64,000 nt of DNA from Autumnicola sp041679265. Lineage in GTDB: Bacteria > Bacteroidota > Bacteroidia > Flavobacteriales > Flavobacteriaceae. The translations under genes were made by a program, and so were the position numbers. Numbering within the stretch: the stretch's first letter is position 1; each line of letters begins with the position of its first letter. The DNA lies in NCBI RefSeq assembly GCF_041679265.1, contig NZ_JBGFSM010000012.1:73236-137235 (forward strand). The letters are read 5' to 3'. Below are positions 36,408-44,274 of the stretch, in pieces. The notes below the pieces were generated by a model. The model saw only the letters and a program-made list of their open reading frames with translations, did no database searches and had not been told where the DNA came from.

Positions 36408-38876
36408 CTATTTTTCCAGTTGTTTAAGCATTTTTTTAATACGGTCTTCCACTTTTTCTGAAGATAACGTTTCCCGCAGGCGGTCTGTGATAATAGGAAA
36501 AGAAAACGGGGTTGGTTTTTCGCAATTCTTCCAAACAATCTTTTGTTCTGCGATACGCTCCAGAGCCAACCTAAGCCGTCCCTCTTCCAACTGGTGTTCA
36601 AAAGTTTCCCGGAAGGCCTGCTGGTAGAGCAGGTTATCCTCTTCATAATCCCTGAAAACACTAAAAAGCAATTGCGAACTGGATTGCAGGTGCTTGCTCT
36701 TTATCATTTTATTGGGATAACCTGTAAAGACCATTCCTGCAATCACTGCAATATCCCGAAATTTCCGGCGGGCCATTTCTGTGGCATTTAAGCTTTTATA
36801 AAGATCGTCCATAAGATATTCCGAAGAAAAAAGATTATTATCCAGCACCTGCTGCATATCGATTTCCTGATCGGAAAGCAGTTCGAAGCCATAATCGTTA
36901 AAAGCAAGCGAAAAACTTATAGGCGATAACAAACTTATGCGGTAAGCCAGCAAACTCGCCAGGGCTTCATGCACAAACCGGCCTTCAAACGGATAAAATA
37001 TCGCGTGGTGCCCCTCCCGGGTTTCAAAAGTCTCAATTAAAAACTGGTGATTATCGGGAATAATAGATTCTTTCTGCTGCCTTTCCAGGATAGGGCGCAG
37101 CGCCAGAAGTTCTTTGGAGGCAGTGCCTTTCTTGACCGAAGCTGCCGCAGCATACATTTCATTCCGCAGCAACTCGCTCATTTGCGCAGAAAAGGTCATA
37201 CGGCCACCCATCCAGCTGGGCACTTTGGCTGTTTTTTTATTGGAGCGCTTCACCAGCACCTGCATATTTTTAATGCGCACCAGCTCTAAAGTGCGGCCGG
37301 CAAAGGTAAACACGTCTCCGGGATTTAGTTTGGAGATAAAAAATTCTTCAATCGTGCCAATATAACCGCCTTTCATATACTTCACGCTCAGCATGGCATC
37401 GCTCACAATGGTGCCAATCTGCAGCCGGTGGCGCATGGCGATTCCACGGTTGTTCACTTTAAACCTGCCATCTTCTTCAATTTCAACCTTTTTATATTCG
37501 TCATAGGCCTGCAGGCTCTGGCTGCCTTTGGTAATGAAATTGAGAATCCAGCGCCACTCGTCTTCAGTAATGGATTGAAAACAAAAAGTAGATTTTACTT
37601 CGGGAAATATTTCCTTCGGAAAAAATCCATCTGAAACCGCCAGTGTGGTAAGGTACTGTACCAAAACATCAAAACTCAGCAGATAGGGAATGCGGTCTTC
37701 AACGGCGGTTTTACTGGCCGCTTTTTGTAAAGCCGAAGCTTCTATAAGTTCAATAGCGTGAGTGGGCAAAAAATAGATCACGCTTTCCTTCCCCGGCTGA
37801 TGCCCGCTACGGCCTGCACGTTGCAGGAACCGCGCCACTCCTTTTGGGCCGCCAATTTGCACTATGGTTTCCACAGGGGCAAAATCCACTCCCAAATCCA
37901 GGCTGGACGTGCAAACCACCGCTTTCAAAGTTTCATTTCGTATGGCCTGCTCCACCCACAACCGCGTTTCTTTATTGATACTGCCGTGGTGCATGGCAAC
38001 CTCCCCGGCAAATTCGGGATACTTATTAATCAGCTTCTGAAACCAGATTTCGCACTGCGAACGGGTATTGGTAAAAAGCAGCGTGGTGCGGGAATTATTA
38101 ATTATAGGCACCACCTCCTCTATAAGATGCAGGCCCAGGTGGCCGCGCCAGGGAAATTTTTCCATTTTCTCCGGAATAATGGATCTTACTGAAATTTTCT
38201 TATTCAGATTTGCCCTGATGAGCACCGAATTTTCAAATGCTTCAGAACCTGGCCCCAGCAAAACTTCCCTTGCCTGTTGAAGGTTTCCAATGGTGGCTGA
38301 AATCCCCCAGATTTTAAGTTTTTTGGCAACAGTTTTTAAACGTGACAGCGCCAGTTCTACCTGTACGCCTCTTTTAGTGCCCAATAATTCATGCCACTCA
38401 TCTATAACTATGGCATCTAGATTTTTAAAAGTTTTGGCGTAGTTTTTAGAAGACAGCAGTAGCTGAAGGCTTTCCGGTGTAGTAATAAGAAGATCTGGCA
38501 TAGATTTTTTTTGCGACGCCCTTACTTTTTGCGGCGTATCGCCGGTGCGGATTCCCACGGTAAAACCCGTTCCTGTTTCTTCTGCAAAGCGCTGTGCAGC
38601 CTGTTCAATTTCTACGGAAAGTGCTCTTAGCGGCGTGATCCAGATCGCCTTTAAACCTTTTTTATGCTTTTCTTTATAATCGGGATTTTTACGGATATAT
38701 TCCAGCACGATGGGAATCCAAAGGGCGTAAGTTTTTCCACTTCCGGTAGGGGCGTTTAAAAGTCCGTTTAGTCCTTTAAGATAGGCGTCCCAGGTTTTCT
38801 TTTGGAATGCAAAAGGTTTCCATTTTTGTGCTGCAAACCAATTTTCGGCTAAGCCAAGAAGTTCTTTTTTGTTCAT
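36408..38876 (-). CDS. Ligase-associated DEXH-box helicase (Lhr-like)
   Basis: Superfamily 2 helicase of 822 residues of the set associated with bacterial ATP-dependent DNA ligases in a proposed repair pathway. Walker A is APTGSGKT (42-49), motif II is DEWH (159-162), motif III SAT (193-195), and motif VI AGRSGHQPG lies near 355. The C-terminal Lhr-type region ends in the family's DEAD-assoc domain. It normally stands next to the ligase and exonuclease genes; here it is separated from them by 2.1 kb that hold a lipoprotein gene and the duplicated DUF559/repeat element. Confidence 0.93.
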   Translation of the reverse strand: MNKKELLGLAENWFAAQKWKPFAFQKKTWDAYLKGLNGLLNAPTGSGKTYALWIPIVLEYIRKNPDYKEKHKKGLKAIWITPLRALSVEIEQAAQRFAEETGTGFTVGIRTGDTPQKVRASQKKSMPDLLITTPESLQLLLSSKNYAKTFKNLDAIVIDEWHELLGTKRGVQVELALSRLKTVAKKLKIWGISATIGNLQQAREVLLGPGSEAFENSVLIRANLNKKISVRSIIPEKMEKFPWRGHLGLHLIEEVVPIINNSRTTLLFTNTRSQCEIWFQKLINKYPEFAGEVAMHHGSINKETRLWVEQAIRNETLKAVVCTSSLDLGVDFAPVETIVQIGGPKGVARFLQRAGRSGHQPGKESVIYFLPTHAIELIEASALQKAASKTAVEDRIPYLLSFDVLVQYLTTLAVSDGFFPKEIFPEVKSTFCFQSITEDEWRWILNFITKGSQSLQAYDEYKKVEIEEDGRFKVNNRGIAMRHRLQIGTIVSDAMLSVKYMKGGYIGTIEEFFISKLNPGDVFTFAGRTLELVRIKNMQVLVKRSNKKTAKVPSWMGGRMTFSAQMSELLRNEMYAAAASVKKGTASKELLALRPILERQQKESIIPDNHQFLIETFETREGHHAIFYPFEGRFVHEALASLLAYRISLLSPISFSLAFNDYGFELLSDQEIDMQQVLDNNLFSSEYLMDDLYKSLNATEMARRKFRDIAVIAGMVFTGYPNKMIKSKHLQSSSQLLFSVFRDYEEDNLLYQQAFRETFEHQLEEGRLRLALERIAEQKIVWKNCEKPTPFSFPIITDRLRETLSSEKVEDRIKKMLKQLEK

Positions 38877-38881
38877 GTTTA

Positions 38882-38943
38882 CCCTTCCGTCTTAATCAGC
38901 TACCGCTGATTAATCCACCTTCCCTTGAAAAAAGGGAAGGAGC
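38882..38943 (+). repeat. Double-hairpin repeat, subtype E, copy 1
   Basis: Starts CCCTTCCGTC, then hairpin 1 (TTAATCAGC / GCTGATTAA, 38892-38913), the linker CCA, hairpin 2 (CCTTCCC / GGGAAGG around a TTGAAAA-type loop, 38918-38940), ending AGC. Only 5 bases upstream of the helicase ATG. Hairpin 1 has different arms from copies 2 and 3, but the fold is the same. Confidence 0.8.
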
Positions 38944-38969
38944 TTTATTATTTGTCATTACCACTTTAA

Positions 38970-39014
38970 GCTTCCCTCCTTTTCAAGGAGGGGTGGCCAA
39001 AGGCCGGGGTGGTT
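38970..39014 (-). repeat. Double-hairpin repeat, subtype R, copy 1
   Basis: 45 bases, read on the minus strand as CCACCCC, hairpin GGCCTTTGGCC, linker ACC, hairpin CCTCCTTGAAAAGGAGG, then GAAGC. Not joined to an intact gene: an in-frame TAG lies a few codons before it, so this may be the tail of a lost DUF559 copy. Confidence 0.85.
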
Positions 39015-39131
39015 CGATTTGTTTCTAGCTCCACGCAGGAGTAATTTTAATTTTCATCCTTTCAACTTTACTTCTAAAAAAGATTTTTCTTCATTTCTTT
39101 TTAAAAGGAAGGTTTTTGTTTTGTCCAATCT

Positions 39132-39176
39132 GCTTCCCTCCTTTTCAAGGAGGGGTGGCCAAAGGCCGGGGTGGTT
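39132..39176 (-). repeat. Double-hairpin repeat, subtype R, copy 2, overlapping the DUF559 stop
   Basis: Identical in sequence to copy 1. It supplies the codons for the C-terminal PPRPLATPP of the first DUF559 protein, and the TGA stop lies in the loop side of the second hairpin. Confidence 0.9.
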
Positions 39177-39546
39177 TACTTTTTTTCTTTCTAAAATTAT
39201 CCTTTATCTCCTGCAGAACTGAAGGTAAGAAATCAAACACCATTTTATTTTCAAAACGGATAATTGTAAAACCTAAATCATTTAAAACTTTTGTTCGCTT
39301 TAAATCATTCTCTTCTGAAGTAGCATTCAGATGAACCTGCCCGTCTAACTCAATGATTAATTTTTCTTGGGCACAATAAAAATCAACAATAAAGTTTTCT
39401 ATACTATGCTGCCTTCTGAATTTCCTGCCTTCCAGTTTCCTTCCCTGTAGCTGCTTCCACAAAAAAGCTTCAGCAGGAGTAAGATTTTTTCTTAACTTTT
39501 TCCTGAATGGTTCCAGGTTCTTTTTATTGTGTACAGGTTTCTTCAT
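39145..39546 (-). CDS. DUF559 endonuclease, copy A
   Basis: A 133-residue protein of the DUF559 family (very-short-patch-repair/restriction endonuclease fold). Putative active-site residues are E26 (LTPAEAFLW), D55 (FIVDFYC), E66 and D68 (LIIELDG) and H72, in the usual order, with RF (97-98) near the end. The N-terminus is basic. The final residues KPPRPLATPP are encoded inside a hairpin repeat and the stop codon lies in its loop. Chromosomal role is unknown: DUF559 proteins are often annotated as nucleases without demonstrated function. It is one of a tandem pair. Confidence 0.85.
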   Translation of the reverse strand: MKKPVHNKKNLEPFRKKLRKNLTPAEAFLWKQLQGRKLEGRKFRRQHSIENFIVDFYCAQEKLIIELDGQVHLNATSEENDLKRTKVLNDLGFTIIRFENKMVFDFLPSVLQEIKDNFRKKKSKPPRPLATPP

Positions 39547-39559
39547 TGATTCCAGTTTA

Positions 39560-39609
39560 CCCTTCCGTCATTCCTGCGGAATGCCACCTTCCCTTGAAAG
39601 GGAAGGAGC
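39560..39609 (+). repeat. Double-hairpin repeat, subtype E, copy 2
   Basis: CCCTTCCGTC, hairpin ATTCCTGCGGAAT (39570-39582), GCCA, hairpin CCTTCCCTTGAAAGGGAAGG (39587-39606), AGC. Lies 13 bases upstream of the copy A start codon and separates the two duplicated units. Confidence 0.85.
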
Positions 39610-39635
39610 TTTATTATTTGTCATTACCACTTTAA

Positions 39636-39680
39636 GCTTCCCTCCTTTTCAAGGAGGGGTGGCCAAAGGCCGGGGTGGTT
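39636..39680 (-). repeat. Double-hairpin repeat, subtype R, copy 3
   Basis: Equivalent of copy 1 in the second duplicated unit; same 45-base sequence and orientation, not attached to an intact ORF. Confidence 0.85.
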
Positions 39681-39797
39681 CGATTTGTTTCTAGCTCCAC
39701 GCAGGAGTAATTTTAATTTTCATCCTTTCAACTTTACTTCTAAAAAAGATTTTTCTTCATTTCTTTTTAAAAGGAAGGTTTTTGTTTTGTCCAATCT

Positions 39798-39842
39798 GCT
39801 TCCCTCCTTTTCAAGGAGGGGTGGCCAAAGGCCGGGGTGGTT
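39798..39842 (-). repeat. Double-hairpin repeat, subtype R, copy 4, overlapping the DUF559 stop
   Basis: Equivalent of copy 2 in the second unit; encodes the C-terminus and stop of the copy B protein. Confidence 0.9.
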
Positions 39843-40212
39843 TACTTTTTTTCTTTCTAAAATTATCCTTTATCTCCTGCAGAACTGAAGGTAAGAAATC
39901 AAACACCATTTTATTTTCAAAACGGATAATTGTAAAACCTAAATCATTTAAAACTTTTGTTCGCTTTAAATCATTCTCTTCTGAAGTAGCATTCAGATGA
40001 ACCTGCCCGTCTAACTCAATGATTAATTTTTCTTGGGCACAATAAAAATCAACAATAAAGTATTCTATACTATGCTGCCTTCTGAATTTCCTACCTTCCA
40101 GTTTCCTTGCCTGTAGCTGCTTCCACAAAAAAGCTTCAGCAGGAGTAAGGTTTTTTCTTAACTTTCTCCTGAATGGTTCCAGTTTCTTTTTATTTTGTAC
40201 AGGTTTCTTCAT
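39811..40212 (-). CDS. DUF559 endonuclease, copy B
   Basis: Second 133-residue DUF559 protein, differing from copy A at five positions, all in the first 51 residues: H6Q, N10K, K16R, G35A and N51Y (A to B). Residues 52-133, including D55, E66, D68 and H72, are identical. Both reading frames are intact, so neither copy is a pseudogene. Its 3' end is likewise embedded in a subtype R hairpin repeat and a subtype E repeat lies 13 bases upstream of its start. Confidence 0.85.
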   Translation of the reverse strand: MKKPVQNKKKLEPFRRKLRKNLTPAEAFLWKQLQARKLEGRKFRRQHSIEYFIVDFYCAQEKLIIELDGQVHLNATSEENDLKRTKVLNDLGFTIIRFENKMVFDFLPSVLQEIKDNFRKKKSKPPRPLATPP

Positions 40213-40225
40213 TGATTCCGGTTTA

Positions 40226-40275
40226 CCCTTCCGTCATTCCTGCGGAATGCCACCTTCCCTTAAAAGGGAAGGAGC
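40226..40275 (+). repeat. Double-hairpin repeat, subtype E, copy 3
   Basis: Same layout as copy 2, with hairpin ATTCCTGCGGAAT (40236-40248) and a second hairpin whose loop reads TTAAAA instead of TTGAAA. It forms the right end of the duplicated region. Confidence 0.85.
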
Positions 40276-40310
40276 CTTATCAGTTTTTAATTGTTTCTGA
40301 AGATAGCACA

Positions 40311-40341
40311 ATATAAAAGAGGCCAGAAGCCTCTTTTATAT
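40311..40341 (-). terminator. Hairpin terminator after the small lipoprotein gene
   Basis: Perfect inverted repeat ATATAAAAGAGGC / GCCTCTTTTATAT with a 5-base loop, 42 bases after the lipoprotein stop. The T-rich part is inside the stem. Confidence 0.65.
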
Positions 40342-40382
40342 ATTTCAAAAATCTTCCGTTAATTTTTAAACAGCATGGTGGT

Positions 40383-40901
40383 TTAAATTGTTCCTGTTCC
40401 TGATTCCCGTGGGATTACTTTCTGCCGGTTATCATAAAACAACTGAGGATAATGCTCTTTCAGGAATTGTTGGTGCAGGGAATCCATTTGTTTTACCTGT
40501 TGCTGGAAATTTCGTGACATCTCATCACTAAAGAAATCATTATTAAAAAAATCCTGAGTTCTATTTAAAGAGTCATTCATAAAAGATTCAAAAAGAGCGG
40601 AATGCTCATCCATTCCCCTGCTACCAAACATCTGCTGGAAATGCTGGAGCATTGGATCCATATTCCCATTAGCAATAGTATCGCCATCTACCGTGCTGTA
40701 AGAATAAACATAAGTGGAATCATAACTGATAAGGTTTCCATTCTCATCAAATTCTTTATTTACCTTCCAGTTTCCCTGCGGCACAGCTTTCGGCTCTTCT
40801 TTTTTAGTGATTAATCCATTTTCCTTTTCTTTCTTTTCCTGAGCGTTACAACTGCTAAGGCTTAGAAAAAGCAACGATAGCATGAACAATTTTGTTTTCA
40901 T
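40383..40901 (-). CDS. Small lipoprotein of unknown function
   Basis: A 172-residue lipoprotein: MKTKLFMLSLLFLSLSSC gives a signal peptide with lipidated C18, then a Lys/Glu-rich linker, then a Gln/Asp/Phe-rich C-terminus (QHFQQMFGSRGMDEH, SLNRTQDFFNNDFFSDE). The start at 40901 is preferred over an upstream ATG at 40970 because only it begins a signal peptide. No family recognised. It lies between the DUF559 duplication and the DNA ligase, within the interrupted repair locus, and has its own terminator. Confidence 0.7.
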   Translation of the reverse strand: MKTKLFMLSLLFLSLSSCNAQEKKEKENGLITKKEEPKAVPQGNWKVNKEFDENGNLISYDSTYVYSYSTVDGDTIANGNMDPMLQHFQQMFGSRGMDEHSALFESFMNDSLNRTQDFFNNDFFSDEMSRNFQQQVKQMDSLHQQFLKEHYPQLFYDNRQKVIPRESGTGTI

Positions 40902-41019
40902 TTTACTACGGAATTTAATTCGACAAATAGTTAAAAAAGAACACAAAATGTGCAGCAACTTAAATACCAAATTACAAGGCTTCAGCTTAAAAAAATTTTA
41001 AAATCGCAGCTGATTAGAA

Positions 41020-42612
41020 CTACGGAATTAGGGCTTTTAAATCTTCGAGGGTATTGGCCTCTTCAATTTTCTTGTCTGTACGCCAGCGCAGTATCCTTGG
41101 GAATCTTGTGGCCACCCCGCTTTTATGTCTTTTTGATTCTGCAATTCCTTCAAAGGCCACTTCAAAAACATGATGCGGCACCACGCTTCTCACAGGCCCA
41201 AAACGCTCAAGGGTGTTTCTCTTAATCCATGCATCCAGTTTTCTGAATTCAGCATCTGTCAACCCCGAATAAGCTTTGGCAAAGGTCACCAGCTCTTCCT
41301 TATTTTCATCCCAAAGGCCAAAGGTGTAATCTGTAAACAGGTTGCTCCTGCGGCCATGGCCGCGCATGGCATACGTAAGCACCGCGTCTATGGTTAGAGG
41401 ATCTACTTTCCACTTCCACCAGTCTCCTTTTTTCCTGCCCACCAGGTAAGGCGAATCCAGCCGTTTGAGCATAAGGCCTTCAGATTTTTCTTCCCTGGCC
41501 CGCTCCCGTTCAGCCGCGGCTTCCTCCCAGGTATTAAATGTGATCGCTTTAGAGAGATGAAGCGGAAAATCTTCCGCAGCCACTTTACTATACAAGCGCT
41601 CCAGGATTTTTCTCCTTTCCGCAAAAGCGGTGTTTCGTATATCTTTTCCCTGCCACTCTAAAATATCATAAGCTTTAAGGATCACGGGAGTTTTTTTTAG
41701 CAGGTTTTTAGAAATATTCTTTCTTCCAATCCTTGTTTGCAGGTCATTAAAAGTGCCAATTTCCCCTTCAGGAAAAGGTAAAATTTCCCCGTCTATTACG
41801 GTACCATCGGGAATCACCCCCACAAAATCCTGGAATTCGGGATATTTATCGGTCACCAGTTCCTCTCCCCGGCTCCACACGAACAGCTCTCCATTCCTGA
41901 TAATTACCTGAGACCTTATCCCGTCCCATTTATGCTCTGCACTCCATTCTGAAGCCTTACCTAAATCTCCCGCCTCACCCTCTATGGCATAAGCCAGGTA
42001 AAACGGGTAAGGTTTAGAAAGGTAATCTTCCTCATTTTCTTCAAGAATTAGTTTTTTAAAAGAAATAGTCGCCGGCTCCCAGTTACCCATGAGTTTATAA
42101 GCCAAAATGTCTTCATCAATATCAGTGGCCATAGAAAGCGCACGCGTCATTAACTTCTGGCTCACTCCAATACGGAAACTACCGGTAATGAGCTTGGTAA
42201 ACACAAATCGCTCGTAATAGTTAAGCGCCAGCCAGTTTTCAAAAAGATATTCTTTTTTTTTAGCTTCGGTTTCAGGCTTTAATTCTATTATTTCCTGCAG
42301 GTACTGGTCCAGACTTTTTTCTGAAGATTTTTCAGCAGGCGGGATTATCAAAGCAATGGTTTCAGCTAAATCTCCTACAATGTGATAAGATTCCTCAAAT
42401 AACCAGAGCGGGATATTTGCCAGTTCTGAAGCCCAGTAGCGCATTAAAGTAGTGTTCACCGGCCTTGGCGGGCGCCGGTGGGACAGGATGGCGATTGCCC
42501 AGACTTTGTCTTTATCAGCAGCGGTTAGGAAATAATCCTTTAACGCCTGTACCTTCAGGGAAGTTTTATTGGTACTGTCCAGCTGTTTTATAAGTTGGGC
42601 AAAATGAGCCAT
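41020..42612 (-). CDS. ATP-dependent DNA ligase (ligase-associated repair set)
   Basis: A 530-residue ligase. The adenylated lysine is K228 in EHKWDGIR (226-233); motifs VIDGEIL, SEGLMLKRLDSPY and WWKWK follow, then the OB-fold domain ending with FPRILRWRTDK. I start it at the ATG at 42612 (MAHFAQLIKQLD), where family similarity begins; the upstream ATG at 42753 would add a lysine-rich 47-residue leader overlapping the exonuclease gene by 86 bases. Works with the neighbouring exonuclease and, in other genomes, the helicase, in a proposed repair pathway. Confidence 0.92.
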   Translation of the reverse strand: MAHFAQLIKQLDSTNKTSLKVQALKDYFLTAADKDKVWAIAILSHRRPPRPVNTTLMRYWASELANIPLWLFEESYHIVGDLAETIALIIPPAEKSSEKSLDQYLQEIIELKPETEAKKKEYLFENWLALNYYERFVFTKLITGSFRIGVSQKLMTRALSMATDIDEDILAYKLMGNWEPATISFKKLILEENEEDYLSKPYPFYLAYAIEGEAGDLGKASEWSAEHKWDGIRSQVIIRNGELFVWSRGEELVTDKYPEFQDFVGVIPDGTVIDGEILPFPEGEIGTFNDLQTRIGRKNISKNLLKKTPVILKAYDILEWQGKDIRNTAFAERRKILERLYSKVAAEDFPLHLSKAITFNTWEEAAAERERAREEKSEGLMLKRLDSPYLVGRKKGDWWKWKVDPLTIDAVLTYAMRGHGRRSNLFTDYTFGLWDENKEELVTFAKAYSGLTDAEFRKLDAWIKRNTLERFGPVRSVVPHHVFEVAFEGIAESKRHKSGVATRFPRILRWRTDKKIEEANTLEDLKALIP

Positions 42613-42667
42613 GCCTCCCAAGGCAGCATCTGAATTTTCAATATTTCTATCCGGATTCTTCACAAAA

Positions 42668-43708
42668 TTATTTTTCCTTTTCTTCCTGCTCGGTTTTGGC
42701 TTCCTGCTCTCCTGTTTCACCTTCATACTGGGTTTCTTCTGTACGCGCATCATATCCTTTTTCTAAAAGGTAGCGGGAAAAAATATCGGTATAACCGTGA
42801 GTGCAGATCACTTTTTCACAACCTGTGGCAGCAATGGAAGAAAGCAGGCCCTGCCAGTCGCAATGATCAGACAATACAAAGCCTTTGTCTATGGCCCTTC
42901 TCCTCCTGGCACCTCTAAAAGTCATCCAACCGCTGGCCGAAGCCGTTACATAAGGCACCATTTTTTTTATCCAGGGAGAGCCATGGGCGCTTGGCGGGGC
43001 AATAACAATATTTCCTTTTATCTCTTCTTTTTTTGTTTCCCTGGTGATCCTGGTGGTTTCCGGTAAATTGCAAAATGGCCGTATAACTTCTGTCATATTT
43101 TCCACCGCCCCGTGGGTATAAATTTTCCCAATTTCAGGATTTAAATACTTCAGCAGGCGTTGTGCTTTTCCCAGGGAATATCCAAACAAGACTGAGGTTC
43201 TGCCTTCGCTCTGGTTCTGTGCCCACCAGTTATTGATTTCAGCAAAAACCTCCTGCTGCGGCATCCATTTAAAAGCGGGCAGCCCAAAAGTACATTCCGT
43301 AATAAAAGTATCGCATTTCACCGGCTCATAAGGAGTGGCCACGCCATCATTTTCCACTTTATAGTCCCCTGTAAAAACCCAAACCTCCCCTTTATGCTCT
43401 ACTCTAATTTGCGACGAGCCCAGGATATGACCGGCGGGATGCAAAGAAAATTTCACATTATTAATAGTAAAAGTTTCATTCCATTCTTTCCCGGAAACCT
43501 CTATATCCCCCAGCCGGTGTTTTATGATGGGCACATTTTTATGATGGGTAATGTATTTTTTGTGGCCCCAGCGGGAGTGATCTGCATGGCCATGGGAAAT
43601 AATTGCTTTTTCCACGGGTTTCCAGGGATCCAGGTAAACATCTGCCGCGGCACAATAAATGCCTTTTTCATTAAAAACGAGTAAGGGTGGGCTGTTATCC
43701 TTCTTCAT
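42668..43708 (-). CDS. Ligase-associated MBL-fold DNA exonuclease
   Basis: Metallo-beta-lactamase/beta-CASP protein of 346 residues, the exonuclease of the ligase-associated set and similar to SNM1/Pso2 nucleases. The metal motif HGHADH is at 39-44, followed by HPAGHILGSSQIRVEH and FTGDYK. The last ~20 residues are a low-complexity Glu/Lys tail. It is the first gene of the exonuclease-ligase pair and ends 55 bases before the chosen ligase start. Confidence 0.92.
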   Translation of the reverse strand: MKKDNSPPLLVFNEKGIYCAAADVYLDPWKPVEKAIISHGHADHSRWGHKKYITHHKNVPIIKHRLGDIEVSGKEWNETFTINNVKFSLHPAGHILGSSQIRVEHKGEVWVFTGDYKVENDGVATPYEPVKCDTFITECTFGLPAFKWMPQQEVFAEINNWWAQNQSEGRTSVLFGYSLGKAQRLLKYLNPEIGKIYTHGAVENMTEVIRPFCNLPETTRITRETKKEEIKGNIVIAPPSAHGSPWIKKMVPYVTASASGWMTFRGARRRRAIDKGFVLSDHCDWQGLLSSIAATGCEKVICTHGYTDIFSRYLLEKGYDARTEETQYEGETGEQEAKTEQEEKEK

Positions 43709-43821
43709 GAACTTATGAAATTAAAGAAATTAGGAAGGCTGGAAAAAGGATTAAGAAAACATTAGCTAATGTTAGAAAAGCATATTTCAAGAAAAAATGG
43801 AGTAAAATTTTAACCTTTACA

Positions 43822-43829
43822 TATATTTG
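43822..43829 (+). promoter_or_regulatory. -7 promoter box for the TerB-like gene
   Basis: TATATTTG, exact TAnnTTTG match, 21 bases before the ATG; preceded by an AT-rich stretch without a clear TTG. Confidence 0.5.
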
Positions 43830-43850
43830 TACCTATAAAAGTATTTATAC

Positions 43851-44273
43851 ATGTCATTTTCAGATTTATTTGGCTCCGGAGAGCATTTACGTAACTTAAG
43901 TCATTTTGCTGCCATTGTAAACCTGGCGGCTGTGGACGGCGAGATTAACCCAAGGGAAGAAGCTATGCTTGCCCGCTTTGCCAGAAAATTAGACATAAGT
44001 GAAGATGAGTATGCCCGGGTAATTGAAAAACCCAATTCTTTCCCCATTACTGCGTCCCACAGCGTGGAAAAGAGGCTGGAGCGCCTGCATGATCTTTTTA
44101 GAATTATTTATGCCGATCATGAAATGGATGATGAAGAAGCCGAAATGATTAAACGCTATGCCATTGGCCTTGGTTTTTCCGGCGAAGCTGCAGATGGGAT
44201 TATAAAAAGATCTATTGAAATTTTTAGCGGGCAGCTGAATTTTGAAGATTACCGGTATCTTCTAAATAAGTAA
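43851..44273 (+). CDS. TerB-family protein
   Basis: A 140-residue all-alpha protein of the TerB (tellurite resistance/DjlA-N) family. Acidic repeats typical of the fold are visible: LAAVDGEINPREEAML (about 25-40) and YADHEMDDEEAEMIKRYA (about 85-102), where paired acidic residues bind metal in characterised members. There are no ter operon neighbours, so a tellurite role should not be assumed. It is convergent with the fbp remnant. Confidence 0.85.
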   Translation: MSFSDLFGSGEHLRNLSHFAAIVNLAAVDGEINPREEAMLARFARKLDISEDEYARVIEKPNSFPITASHSVEKRLERLHDLFRIIYADHEMDDEEAEMIKRYAIGLGFSGEAADGIIKRSIEIFSGQLNFEDYRYLLNK

Positions 44274-44274
44274 A

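Larger units (their letters stand above)
38931..40276. repeat. 666-bp tandem duplication carrying two DUF559 genes
   Basis: Two head-to-tail copies with a period of 666 bases (about 38931-39596 and 39597-40276). The first ~464 bases of the unit are identical in both copies by direct comparison; the remaining ~200 bases carry nine substitutions. Each unit holds two subtype R hairpin repeats, one DUF559 gene on the minus strand and one subtype E repeat. The duplication endpoints fall in subtype E repeats, so unequal recombination between them is the simplest origin. Confidence 0.9.

Noticed and set aside
39019..40000. Plus-strand ORFs of 67 and 72 codons, each present twice, within the DUF559 duplication
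   Set aside because: They lie opposite the DUF559 genes and run through hairpin repeats; the duplication alone explains their repetition.
42613..42753. A longer DNA ligase start at 42753
   Set aside because: The added lysine-rich 47 residues overlap the exonuclease gene, whose own acidic/basic tail explains the open frame; family similarity starts at 42612. Not fully excluded.
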